From: Globodera rostochiensis
Lineage: Eukaryota > Nematoda > Chromadorea > Rhabditida > Heteroderidae
Direction of reading: 5' to 3'
DNA: 64,000 bases
Assembly: GCA_018350325.1 (NCBI GenBank)
Contig: JAEVLN010000013.1
Span: forward strand, 1,178,001 to 1,242,000
Shown here: in pieces, positions 36,895 to 48,619 of the stretch
Layout of the letters: every line of letters starts with the position of its first letter
How positions within the stretch are numbered: position 1 is the first letter of the stretch
Program-made: the position numbers and the translations under genes
Notes under the pieces: generated by a model
What the model was told of the DNA's origin: nothing
Database searches by the model: none
Seen by the model: only the letters and a program-made list of their open reading frames with translations

Positions 36895-37054
36895 TCAAAG
36901 ATGTAAAAATATGTGAAAACTATGCTGTATTTTTCTTTATATGCATCTGGGTTACGTCGAAACAGTTCTATAATTTCGAGCTTTTTTCGAAAACCGAAAT
37001 AAAAAAATTTCGATTTTCGAAAATTTTTTTTCGATGAAACCATGATATACATTT

Positions 37055-37162
37055 CCTTGGGGCCGAAACGTCCGGGGCCGAAACGTCCTTGGGGCCGAAA
37101 CGGCGGGGCCGAAAGGGCGGGGCCGAAACGTCGGGGCCGAAACGGCGGGGCCGAAACGTCCT
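37055..37162 (-). repeat. GGGGCCGAAACG minisatellite, right arm of inverted pair
   Basis: About eight units of GGGGCCGAAACG(T/G)C are the reverse complement of the array at 36452-36552, including the single AAAGGG variant unit. Confidence 0.85.
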
Positions 37163-37450
37163 GTTCCCAATTTAACAATTTTGGACCAATTTTCGTCACA
37201 AAAAAGTTTTCTGAAAAAACTTTCAAATTTCAAATCTTTTTAACGGAAAACGTCCAACAATTAGTCGGAGTAACGCGACGCTGTCACTGGGATTGGCGGT
37301 TCCTGGGAATTCATTGGGTCTGAACCAATTCTTTTCGTATATCCGAACCGAAGAACTAAACCGAAAAAATCCTCCGCCAACCCTAGCTGACACCGATTTT
37401 AATCTTTTTTTTTACGAATTCTGCAATATCTCAAAAAATTTAGGCATTAT

Positions 37451-40400
37451 ATGGGAAATAAACCAAAATTAATTTGGCCTTCCGTAGCTGAGGAGCTCCA
37501 AGCAAGGTATGTATATAACAAAAGTTAATTTTTTCCTATAAAAGATGTCAAATCGTTGAAATGCACCCCAAAAAATTTGTTTTTTTGATCAATTCTTTAC
37601 GAAAGGCGTTAAAGTTTCCAAATTTTTTTTTTTTGTTAACGACGGAACCCATCGAACCTCCCCAAAAAGTCAACAAAAATTTCAGCGCTGAACGGCGTCG
37701 TCTGCAGCGCGATCGCGAGGCGCGGACCAAGGCGCGCGCTTCAGGCGGTCAGAGTTCGTCAACAGCGGACGGCACGTCATCAAAGTCGAAGAAAAATGAA
37801 CGGCACAAAGCTAACAATGGTATTCTTCAAAAAATGGAAAAAAACAAAATTCAGATTGGTTTAACTATAACACAAAAAAGTTTGAAGGAACACAAATAAT
37901 TAGGAAAATTGAACCTTTGAAGGAACACAAATAATTAGGAAAATTGAACCATGTTGTCATTGTGGGCAAAATCTCAGTTTTTTGCTTAGTCGGCGAAGTG
38001 TCAACCTGTCGTCCTTGTTACTATTTTTTGTTCAGACGGATTTTTAAAATCAATTTTAGATGGGCCGAACAGAGCGAAAAAGCGGAAGAGTCGGACGGGC
38101 AGTCCGGACGAGAACAGCCAACCATCGACGGACAAAAACGGGACGCCCAAACTCAAGCAGCAGGTCTCATTAAAAGGCACAAAAGTATAAAGTACTAGTA
38201 ATTAAAAAAGGCCCTTTCCAAAGAAAAATGAAAAATTTTGACATTTTTGAAGAAATGGCTTAGTTTCCCTTCCCCCCCGAAAATTTTGATTACGTTCCTA
38301 TCTTAAACTCTTTTCCATTTTCAGACGCTTAGCCACTTCTTTGGTCTCAATGTGAAGAACAGTGCGCCCACCCCAATTCCACCGACAAAACAGCGGCAGT
38401 TGCAGAACCAACCGATGGTGTGCAAATTATAATTCTTATTTCTAAATTGGACAAATCATTTTTAATAAATATAACGATATGAAACAAAAAATTTGAAAAA
38501 ACAAAAATTATCTTAAAGTTTGAAAATAAATGTTTTCAAACTCAGCCCAGCAACCAACTGCTACGAAAGTACAGCTCGAACTCGTCGTCGTCGTCGATCA
38601 TTGAAATGTCTACAACTGCAGAAAGTTCAGCTACTTCTGCTGCTGCTGCTCTTACTGCTTCACCAACGCGTCGTTCGATGGTAATTTGGTTTAGTTATGT
38701 GGATTTCTATTTTTGTAAAATTTAGAAAAAATCTATTTTCTGAAAATTTGGGTGAATAGCAATGGCACGGCACGTTTTTATTTTCTTTTTTTAATTACAG
38801 CTGCTCAGCAAACAGAGTGATCGGCTGCCGAAGAGCAGCGCCAACTTGGGAATGGAGCGGACAGAACCTGAACAAAAAAGGCGGAAAAAGGTGGGTTGAA
38901 CCGTCCTTTGAATGGAATGTTTAAAATTCTGACAATGTTTTTGAAAATTTGAATTTTCGAGTATTTTTACGCGGTCCATGGGTTGGACAATAAAATTTAC
39001 TTATTTAAACGCTCGCCAAAAAAAATCTGACCAAAAAACGTAAAGAAATTTGCTTTTCCTTTCTTTCCCCCATTTTAGGATGTTGAGCACCCAAAAAAGT
39101 TGAAGAAGCACAGCAACAACAACGACAACAACAAGAAAATTAATGATGGCAAAAACAATAAAATGGGCAAATTGCCGTCGCAGCCGTCGTCGTCTGCATC
39201 GGTGCAAATGCTGCTTGCTGTCACCAGCGACGGTGGCGGCATGCCGGTGTCAAAAACGGCTGCCGGCAAGCAGTCGTCGTCATCGTTGGCATTGCCGTCA
39301 TGCTGGAACGTGCTGCCGATGACGCAGCAGCAGCAGCCACAAAGTGCAGAGCAACGCGCGGAGGCCGAGCAGCGGCGTGTCAAACGCTTCATGGACCGGT
39401 AAAAATATTGGCAAACAACAACAAAAAAAAAAAAGCCTGAAATGTCTCAAAATAATTTTTTTGAAGATTGAAGAAGTCGCTAAACGAGTTGGACCGGGAA
39501 TCATTCACCAGAAATCTCGTATTTACGGCAGGTAAATTAATTAATTTTTTTTTTAATTGGATTTTTTTTATTCACGCCACAGCTCGACTGAACAGTGACA
39601 GTGTTGGCAAAATTGAGAACGATTTTTTGCGCTATATGATTCGTATTGAGTTGGCCAAAAAAGAGAAGGAAAACAAAATGTAATTTTAATAAAAACAAAA
39701 AAAACACAAAAAATTTTTAATTAAAATTTAGTCGTGAAATTCCGAAGGCGGCGCGCAAGGAGTTCCGACGCAATTTTGTTCATACAAAAATGCCCAGCGC
39801 CAACCCGCACTTTGACCATCTTTTTGCTGCCTTTAAAGAGGGGGTCGGTTTTGTGGGCATTTTTTTGGGGAAATTATGACGTTTTTACCTAACTTGTGGA
39901 AGATAGTTTCGGCCTTCAATTTTTAGGGGTTCTCTAAAAATTCTTCGAAATTTATATAAAAATATATTTTTTTGTATTTGCAGAAGTATGAGGACATGGC
40001 GGTGCTGGAATCCCCCGAACGGCGCAACAAATTTGTGGCGCTTTGCCCTGTGCTTGCGGATCGGCCACAGCTGGCGCAACATTTTGGACGGGGTATTTTT
40101 ATTTGGTGTTGATCGGTTCCGATCAAACGATTAAATTTTTGTAGGGGTGAGGGGCTTTATTTTAAAAAAAACAAATCAAGAGGGTCGGAAATTTATTGAA
40201 AAATCGGTTGAAAATTTTCGTAAAAATTTTTTCCCGAAGTTTTTGTTTGATCATCAAAAACCATCGGCGGATGAAGAATTTTTGAAAAACATTGATTGGA
40301 AGACTTTTTGTAAAATTATGAGTGCGCTTCTTTTCTTTTTGTTGCAAAAACATTGTGTCCCCATTTGTGTCAGCGTTGGCACTGACCCAGTTCATTCATG

Positions 40401-43020
40401 TGCATGGACGTCTTTTGTGCAAGTACATCAGCAAATGCAGCAGGCCAAGTGCCGGTGAAATTTTTTTGAATTTTAAAATTTGTTGAATTTTTTTTTTCTT
40501 TAGAGAAATTGTTGACTTCGATGGCCGATGGTTTGGCCGGTTATTCTGCCTGTGTTGAGCCGGTGCTCCGTTTGCTGGCCAACATTTTGGTCGATGTGTG
40601 CAAAGTAAAAGTTCAAAAGGTGTGGCCAGAAACATTTTTTTGTTATAAAACATTTTTTGTTGGCAGTTTTCTTCCAACTTTCCCAATTTGGCCAACAATT
40701 TATGGAATTTTGGAAAGAATTTTATTAATGATAATTGCTTCAAATTTTTTGACACTTGAATTTTCTTTACAGCAAAAGGCATTGGTGCAGCAACCGCCGC
40801 CGCCGCCATTACCACCGACGTCGGTGCGTTCATTGCGCTCCCGTGACATCAAACATCATCAGCTGCAGCAACAGACGGAGTCGATGGCGGCACCTGAGCC
40901 GAATGTGATGGACCTGGTCAAGGCGCTGTTGAAAGGCGACAACGATGCGATGACCATGACCAACGCCGACGATGGTGCGCATGGGGAAAAAAATTGACAA
41001 AAAAAATTTAGCGAAAATTTTTAATTTTTTTTTCTAAAAGCTCGAAATTTTTCATCAATTTTTTGCAAAAGCAGCAGCAACAACGACGACGATAACAAAA
41101 AATTCGATTAGCCCTGAACAGCCTCTGAAGAAAACACAGCGCCGGCGGCCCATGGTTCGCGCATCGGATGAGGAGGAGGAAAATGCTGGTGGTGACCAAA
41201 TTGGTGGCGGAGAAGGAGGGGATGTTGACGATGCGGAAGAGGAGCAGAAGAAGATGAAGGTGGAAGAAGAGCAAGAAGAAGTGACGAATGGAAGAAAGCG
41301 ATCGTCGTTTGGTGACAGTGTAAGCGCAACAAGCAAATTCTTTGGAATGGAATTTTTTTTTGTTGGATTTTCCGACTGAAAATTTCAAGAATTTTTAATT
41401 TGTTTTTTCCATCTACGATGAAATTTGATCTAGCTTTACAATGTACGTGCCGAACTTGAGGGCGACGGCGGGTGCCACTTCTACCAGCTCAGTGTGCAGG
41501 CTCAGCTAGCCATTCTGGAACATTTTGCCAAGCGTGTACAGTCAACGACCGTATTCCACGACCATTTAAAGGTTTGCAGTTTTTGGGTAGAGTTTTCTGG
41601 ACCGATCAAGATTCTTGTCTCGAGATTCTCGATCGGTTCTCAAGTCCAGGCTCTGTTAAAATTATTGTTAGAAATTTGAAAAAATTTTTTAACTTTTGTT
41701 TTAAGGAACATGGCATTGACGAACAGCATGAGGCAGAACAACAGAAGGCAGCGCTTGAACAGAATGTAAGCGGCGAAGAGGAGCTTGAAATTTTGAAATA
41801 AAATTCCGTCCGAGCATTGTTCAGCTGTCCAACCATCGTGCTCAGCTCGTTAAACTGGAGAAGGAAATCGCTGACAACAATGTGAACGACTTGGCCATGT
41901 TGACGCGGAAAGAGAGCAGCAATCAGAGTGCTAATTTAAAGAAATACAACACGCTGAAGCGTGACATTGATGTCATTGTACAGCAGTTGGATGGCATGGA
42001 CAAACGCTGCCGAGTGAGTTTTATCGAGCAGTACGGACTTGACAGCTTCAATTTTATTCAAACTTTTGGGATTACTGACTATTTTTAATTTTAGTTTGAA
42101 TTTTGGGTTTAAATTTTAGACTTGTAAAAAAAAATTTTCAGATTCTCAAAATTAACAACAAATATCGCGTTGTTCCACTTGGTCAAGACCGTTTCCATCG
42201 ACTCTATTGGTTCTTTGCCGGCTCCGCTGATGGCCAGGCGCTGTTTGTTCAACAACTGGTTTTCATTGATTAGAATTTGTTAAAATGATGGAACAAATTC
42301 ATTTCATTTTTAATCAATTTTTGTTAAAATTTTATTTAAAATCCACAACATTTTCAGTCCTGCCCGTCCTGCGCCCACTCATTGGAGAAGAAAATTGATG
42401 ATGACGACGACGACGATGACGAGCAGTTCATGCGACGGTTGACTGAGAATGTGGAGGGGAGGTACCTATTTTAGGAATATTTTTTTTTTGTTCTAAAATT
42501 TTGTTTAAGGCCCTGCTGTTGTTGTGCCGTGATGGAGGAGCACTGGTGGCATATTCGAAGTCGTGCCGAGTTGGCCGAACTGCTGGACACGCTGACGGCC
42601 CGCGGGCTGCGCGAGCATCGACTGAAGCGGCAGCTGAAAGCCTACCGCGACCTGATTGAGGCAGGCATGATGGCGACGATAAAAGCGGTGGCGACAGACA
42701 CCAAAGCCGGCCGCGGTGGCACAGTGACGCCAGAGAACGCAGAAAATACGACGAAACAGCGCAGAGATGTGGATGAAGCAGAGAGCACAGAGACGTCGAA
42801 AGAGCGCGGAGATTTGGATGAAGCAGACAGCAGCACAACAGAGACGACTAAGGAGCAGAGGGATAAAGGAAGGGGGAGAGAGCCCGACCACACAGCCGCA
42901 GCAGAGAAGCATGGTGAGCATGAGAAGAAAGAAACGACGACAAAAAGTAACAACGGCAGTGCCCTTTCAACAGATAATGGTGATGATGATGACGACGTTT
43001 TGGTGTTGTGTCTTGACTAA
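37451..43020 (+). CDS. DDT/WHIM-domain chromatin remodelling subunit, BAZ/ACF1-like (spliced)
   Basis: The first exon follows an acceptor (ATTTAG) and starts MGNKPKLIWPSVAEELQAR, joined to AERRRLQRDREARTKARASG. Low-complexity Ser/Lys/Gln exons follow (to about 39400), then KIENDFLRYMIRIELAKKEK and MPSANPHFDHLFAAFKEG. A DDT-type helix bundle reads ALALTQFIHVHGRLLCKYIS, then EKLLTSMADGLAGYS and VEPVLRLLANILVDVC (about 40370-40605). WHIM1 is CHFYQLSVQAQLAILEHFAK (about 41475-41570), followed by a coiled region. WHIM2 is LGQDRFHRLYWFFAG (about 42180-42225). The WHIM3-like part is EEHWWHIRSRAELAELLDTL, then RGLREHRLKRQL (42535-42640). The gene ends in an acidic low-complexity tail, TAA 43018-43020. 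DDT-WHIM proteins position ISWI ATPases on chromatin. No PHD finger or bromodomain is encoded before the stop, unlike full BAZ1/BAZ2 proteins. The exact orthologue is uncertain. Confidence 0.8.
41596..41655. repeat. TCTCGAGAT-type intron repeat
   Basis: The sequence GATCAAGATTCTTGTCTCGAGATTCTCGATCGG resembles stretches in other genes' introns (17715-17772, 47020-47095, 51490-51575), all built on AGATCTCGA/TCTCGAGAT words. Confidence 0.5.
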
Positions 43021-43919
43021 TCTAAGCAAACTATTTTCTGCTGATCATTGATCATTTTAATTGTGTGTTTCATACATATTATTGCTGCTGTGCCGCTGGG
43101 GACTGAAAAAACAGAGATTAAAAAAACGCAATTTTACCATTTGAGGCGAATTTGAAAAAAAAACTGGGTGAGAGTTAAAAAAGTTTTCAAAAATATTTGT
43201 TGAATTTTTTTCATTTTTGGAGTAAGTCTGAAATTTTCGTTTTTTTGATGAGTTTCTTTAAATTTTGGATACGCCAAAGAATGGATATTCCTTTTTCCAA
43301 CACAATACAATACTTTACCTAGTTCCAATCAATTTTTCGGGTTTGGTGAATTGCATTCATTTTCTGATCCGATCGGATGTGTTCTTTCTGCCCCGGCCCC
43401 CTCATTAATTATCCATTTACAAAACCCGTTTTGGGGTGCTGCGTGCAGCATTCATTTTCTCTTCTTTTTTTGCCGTCTGTTATGCAATTGAATGCTTAGT
43501 AGAAAAGGATGTTTCTTTGCCTGTCAAATTTGGCTACCGGTCCGAAGCCCCCCCCCCCACTCGTACAACGCAAAAAAGCGCACAAAAATCCCAAAAATCT
43601 GTTCGGCACGGCCCCCTGAGGCCTATGGAATTGAAGCCGAGCTTAGGCCTAAGGAATTCACCAAAACCCCTGGGGGGGGGGGGGATTCGGACAAATTGGA
43701 CGCTTCAGACCGGGGCGCTTTACTTTAATGTTGAGTAAAAATCTCATCCGTCCCTTCACTAAAATGTTTGCCATCTTGTAAGAATTTTTGATTTAATTAT
43801 ACTTTCAATCTCAAATCACCAATCATTTGACTCGACTTTCAATAAAGTTCTGCTAAAAAATGCAATAAATAATTTTATCGCTTCTAACTGTGACTGACTG
43901 ATCTGTCATTTATTTTTTT
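43021..43919. other. Intergenic region between BAZ-like and DENND6 genes
   Basis: No gene is supported. An open frame at 43436-43738 begins with GTG and passes through C- and G-runs (43548-43557, 43672-43683). Its hydrophobic start looks like a signal peptide but the rest is low-quality. The motif GCTTAGGCCTAAGG (43639-43652) is a small palindrome. Confidence 0.5.
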
Positions 43920-46900
43920 ATGTCTTCAGAAAATAGCAGCAAAACAATTAGAAAAATGTTTTCAAACAGTTCAACAATGTTAGCACAATCGCCGATTGGC
44001 ACGGCGGAGATGCCCGATGATGAAGCAGAAGAAGACGAAGAAGAGTGTGAAGGTCAACCGTTGGCTGCCGGATGCTGGAGACGCTTTCGCCAGTGGTGCG
44101 TTTGTGAAAATAGTTCGCTTCACTGTAGGGTGAGAGACTGATCGCACAGCTCTCTGATCATTCATTGATTGTTTCCAATGGCTTCAGGGTCCATTGCTTC
44201 TGCGTGGTCACTTTTGATCTGGAACTGGGCCAAACCATCGAGGTGGGGATGGCCAAAAATGATAACCAACCTTGATTAAGCCTATCGATCGATTCATATT
44301 TTTTCGCAAATTTATGTTAAATTTTAAAGTGTTTTCACAACCATCTGCAGGTCGTCTACCCCGGGGATGCCGCACTGTCCAGCCAGGAGCGTTCCGACCT
44401 CTGCTACGCGGCCTTTCCAGACTCCAATTCGACAATGCCATCGCCAGCAGCACACGGATCAACTCCGATGATGCTGAGGAAGGGCGGCCAACAGAGCCCG
44501 GAGGGGTAGAACCACATTTATTTGTGACCCACGGGAGTTAGGAATTTTTTGATCAGATAGTTTTGGTTGGACGATGCGCGATCAAACAAAATGTTCAAAT
44601 ATAATTTAGCCCTTCCGACTCAACACACCATTTTCGCATTCGTCGAGCTCCATTAGAGGGGCAAAATGTGGTCAATGCATTGTAAAAAATTTGTTTTTTG
44701 GTATTAATTTTCACAAAGTTTCCATTTCAGCTCTTCCGTATTGGAAGAACTGCTGCCGGCTTCGCTGCGGCCTGATCGGCGATTTTTGCACGGATTTTCC
44801 TATTTTCGACGTCAGCGCGACGCGCTTTTGCCCAGGGGCTATTTCCAAAAAGTGATCAATAAACAACGGAAATTAGGGCTCTCTAAACCGATTTTTAATC
44901 ATTTAATTTTAATTCAAATTTCAGAGCATTGTACTCGTCAGTGCCCTCCCGTTTGTTGCACTCTTTCAACGCATTCTGCCCGAAGTGGCGTTGGCTTTTT
45001 TCACGGGTGGCGAAAGTGCCATTGAAACGGGTGCAAAACAATCGAAATTTTGAAATGAATTTTTTGCGATTTTTTTTTGTTGATAAGTTTCCGCTTTTCT
45101 ATTAGCCTGCCTTCAAATGGACCGGCATTGGCCCTCTCCGACGTGCGTCGGGCGTCCACTTTCGTTGCCATTGTTCGGTCTTCATTTCCAATGTGTCATT
45201 CCGCCTGCGGCAAATACTGCCGACGCCATAATGCCTGAGGCACTTTTGAAATAAATTGTGTTTATTTTAAGCACCTTTTGGCGTTTTATTGTTTAGGAAT
45301 TTTTGGACGTTTTCTTACCTGACAAATGAGGGAAATACTGACAACGCGATAATGCCTTACAAATTAAGCACTTTTTGGAGCAAAATTTTAGATATTTGAC
45401 GCTTTTTTAAATAAAAAGTTAACCAATCCCAAGCAGGTTGAGCATTTGGATTTGGCCACCAACAATGCATCTTCGAAGCTCGGCAAATTTTTGTTAGGCG
45501 TTGGCGGTGATGCAATAAAGTTGAGCCGACAGAACGACGACGCTGCTGCTACTGAAGAGGGCTTCGAGGTGTTCAAAAAGCAACAACTAAAAATTCTGCA
45601 AATTTTCAAAATGTCTCAGTTTGTCGAGCCCATCAACAACAACTGCAGCGACTGTGGTGTTGTCCAGCTGAACTCTGTGCACGAGATTGACCAGCACTTT
45701 TACGAGTCTCTGGACTTTTCGTGGAAAAATATTATATTTAAATAAATATATGTCGGCTTATTATTTGAATATTAGAGGATTATTCGAATTTGCCTAGTAA
45801 AATTTTTTAAAATATTCAAATAATAGGAGGAGTTAGAGAATTTAAATTAAAAAAATATATTTTTAACTCAGCAAAAATTCGAAATTATTCAAATTTTATT
45901 GTAAAAATATCAAAAAATGCATATTTGTTTCCTTTTCAGTGGCATGAGGCGGTTGTTGCCCCATCTTCAGCTGATCTGGGAGCTTGTACTGCTTGGCGAA
46001 GTGGGTTGCACATTTTTTGTAATGGATAAAATTCTGAAATTTTGCAGTTGCTTTTGAAATGCTCCAATTTGTGCATTTTTTTGTTTGAATTTTCTATATT
46101 TTGAGCCCTTGCTCGTTTTGGCACCGACCGCTTCACTGAGTTCGGCACTCGTCCACGCACTGATCGGTCTGATTGGTCCGTTGCGTTACTTTGGTGACTA
46201 TCGGCCGTTCTTCACCATTCACGACTCCGACTTTGTTGGACTGAGCGCACGACAAAATTGGTGCACAATTACTTAATATTTAATTAATTAAATTAAATCT
46301 GTTAATAATTTAAAATTATAAAATTAAATAAGAGATTTAAATTTTAAAAATTGATTTTCATTTGATTATTTTATTTACGAATTGTAAATTTAGCAATTTA
46401 ATTTTAATTCAAAAAACATGTTTAATATTTTATTAAAAATATTTAAGTTTTCAGTTGCGTCAACAATTATGTGCTCGGCGTCACCAACCCTTTTTTTCTG
46501 AAGGCGTTTGCGCATTGGCCACACATTCTCAAAATGGGGCCCGATTTGAACGACCATAACAACAACAACATCAATGTGGAAGGGGGGGGGACGCTTGCCC
46601 ATCATAATATTAATTTAATCTCATTTTATTTAAATAATTGCAGTCGTTACGTCGTCAACGCAGCAGCGATTCACGCCTGCTGCCGATGCTGCTCCGTTCC
46701 GCGCAGCAAACAACCGCGGGCCCGGTCGCGCAACGCCACATTTTGCTTGCGGCGTCGGCGGAAACAGCTGGAGGCGGCGGCGGCGGTGGCGTCACAGCCA
46801 TATGTCGCAGCAGTGGCACCACCGCAACATCAATGGACAGCGGCGGCGGCAAGGAGAGGACGGAACAAAACGGAGCAAATGGGCACAGCAGCGGACAGCA

Positions 46901-48619
46901 GGAACAAGAAGTTAGGCATATACAGCATCGGACAACAACAACAGCAACGACGACCACCACAATAAGGTGGGTGGATGTGTGTGTGCTCGACTATAGTTTA
47001 TTGACACATTGTGTGAGATCATCGCATCGAGAATCTCGAATCGAAAGCTACTCTCTGAGCCATTTTAAGACCGGAAATCGAGATCTTGATCATCTTGGGG
47101 TCGTGTTGGATTGATACGAATGATGGCTTCTCCTTCGGAATCAGGGCTAGACGTGATTAAAAATAAGTCCATGATCCGTGATCACGAGACCGGATAAAAA
47201 TCAGTGAGGCGAAGATCCGTGCCCCCCAAAAAGGGTGTGATCCATGATCACGTCCAGCCCGAATCGGGGTGCTCGAGACTTGAAATTTAACGAAACTCAT
47301 GGCCGAGACTCTCGAACGCCCAAATTGCCAAGTTCTTGTCATGATTCCCGAGCGAGATCGCAACTAGTCTAAGCTGTTTGATCGTGTGAACATTTGTGTT
47401 AAAAACTTGCCGCCAGCAAAATTCAGACGCCTTTCTGACCGTGCGCAACTGGACCACCGGAGTGCGGGCGGTTTGCTGTCCACACATCGTCAATTTCTTT
47501 TCCAGGACAAATCGTTGGCACGAAAATTGTTGAAAACGGTAAGTGCTGCCAAAAAAATAATGATCACCATTATTTCCTAATCATTGTTTCATTCAGCACA
47601 ATGACTCGGCCTCCCAAAGGCAAATTTTGCGACGGCATTTTGTTGAGCTCACTCAGAGCTTCATCAACCCCCTGGAAAGGTGCCGAAATTGAAAACATAA
47701 TTAAATTTAAAAAATAATATATAATTGAAGGTACATTGCTTCGCTGTTGCCCCTCCGGCGCCATCTGTGCCCCTTCCAACCGGTGCCATCGACGCGCCCA
47801 TTCTCCCTAGACCACTTTTTGTCTTCCCTGCAGCATTTTGGCCATCCGGGCGTCCGGGGCGACTGGCAGGGTGCCAAAAAATTTAAATTTTTTTAATGCC
47901 AATGCCATCACTGCATAAAGGTCTCTATCGACAATTTGTGGCCCGTTCACCCAACTTCATCGGCTGGCTCCAGCAACGCCGACGCGACATTGAATGGCAA
48001 CTGCGTGAAGAGCATTTGGAAGTGTTGTGCACTGCCAATTTGTCACCCGACGTGTTGTGCCGTCGGAATCAGGCACAAAATTTGAAACTATTTTAAATTC
48101 TTGTGATCAATCAGTTCTTCTTTTTGAGCGCGTCCGGACCGAGTTTTTACCCGAAAGTCCCGGTCCCACAACCCTAACCCTAATATGATCTCATCTCAAA
48201 GATGGATCAATATCTTGAACCGGATCTTGTCTTAACACCGAATCATGCAATTAACGCCGGGGGGCTTTCTTCAATCGAAAATTAAGAAAAATGCCTTTAA
48301 TTACAGGTCGAAATTGTGGACCTGGTGCTGAAGTTTCGGGACCGGCTGGCCGAGTTGGAGGGTCGAAAAAAGCAGCAGCAGCAACCCCAACAGTGCAGAA
48401 GGCGAGGCTTGTCCACATCGCCGATGAAAGTGATTGGAAATTTCATAAATAGAAATCTCAAAAACTGTTTCGATTTTTTAGAAACAGTCCGTTGTGGACA
48501 GGCAGCGTGTGCAGCTCCAACAGCAGCTGAACTGCTTGCTGAGCTCGGTGGATGACGAGCTGAAAAATTTGCTGATGTCCAACAACGCGTTGCGGAGGGC
48601 AGCGGCTAATGAAAAATGA
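43920..48619 (+). CDS. DENND6: DENND6 (FAM116) Rab guanine-nucleotide exchange factor (spliced)
   Basis: The vertebrate family activates Rab14 on recycling endosomes. The ATG at 43920 gives an acidic N-terminus, then FRQW joined to VHCFCVVTFDLELGQTIE, VVYPGDAALSSQERSDLCYA and FPDSNS, a near-perfect DENN start. The DENN core follows: SVLEELLPASLRPDRRFLHG, SIVLVSALPFVALFQRILPE, WPSPTCVGRPLSLPLFGLHF. VHEIDQHFYESLD comes next, followed by HLQLIWELVLLGE (about 45960), LLVLAPTASLSSALVHALIG, FGDYRPFFTIHDSDF and VLGVTNPFFLKAFAHWPHIL. C-terminal conserved blocks are LRRHFVELTQSFINPLERYI, GDWQGLYRQFVARSPNF, LEVLCTANLSPDVL and EIVDLVLKFRDRLAELEG. Stop TGA is at 48617-48619. Lineage-specific insertions are an exon before the VHE motif (about 45437-45690) and a Gly/Thr/Gln-rich exon at 46644-46965. 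All diagnostic motifs are intact. Confidence 0.95.
47142..47270. mobile_element. Possible MITE in DENND6 intron
   Basis: The left end CAGGGCTAGACGTGAT is an imperfect inverted repeat of the right end GATCACGTCCAGCCCG. The flanks GGAATC and GAATC are similar but not a clean 8-bp duplication. The interior holds further inverted words (TCCATGATCCGTGATCACG / GTGATCCATGATCACG). Confidence 0.5.
48131..48181. repeat. Truncated CCCGGTCCC-end transposon fragment in DENND6 intron
   Basis: CCGAAAGTCCCGGTCCCACAACCCTAACCCTA matches the inverted terminus of the 63438-63833 element family; the opposite end is not seen. Confidence 0.45.

Larger units (their letters stand above)
35407..37450. other. Repeat-rich intergenic region
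   Basis: No gene is seen. From about 35602 there is a GAGACCGGACC/GATCCAGGCCGG repeat stretch. The main content is a pair of inverted GTTTCGGCCCC arrays (36452-36552 and 37055-37162) with telomere-like TTAGGC repeats between them. The open frames over the arrays encode repeating RFGP/VSAP peptides and are a by-product of the repeat. Confidence 0.6.

Noticed and set aside
36416..37226. Frames encoding RFGP/VSAP repeat peptides
   Set aside because: Direct translation of the GTTTCGGCCCC minisatellites on both strands and in several frames, not a gene.
43436..43738. Hydrophobic N-terminal frame that looks like a signal peptide
   Set aside because: Starts with GTG and then runs through C and G homopolymers into low-complexity text.
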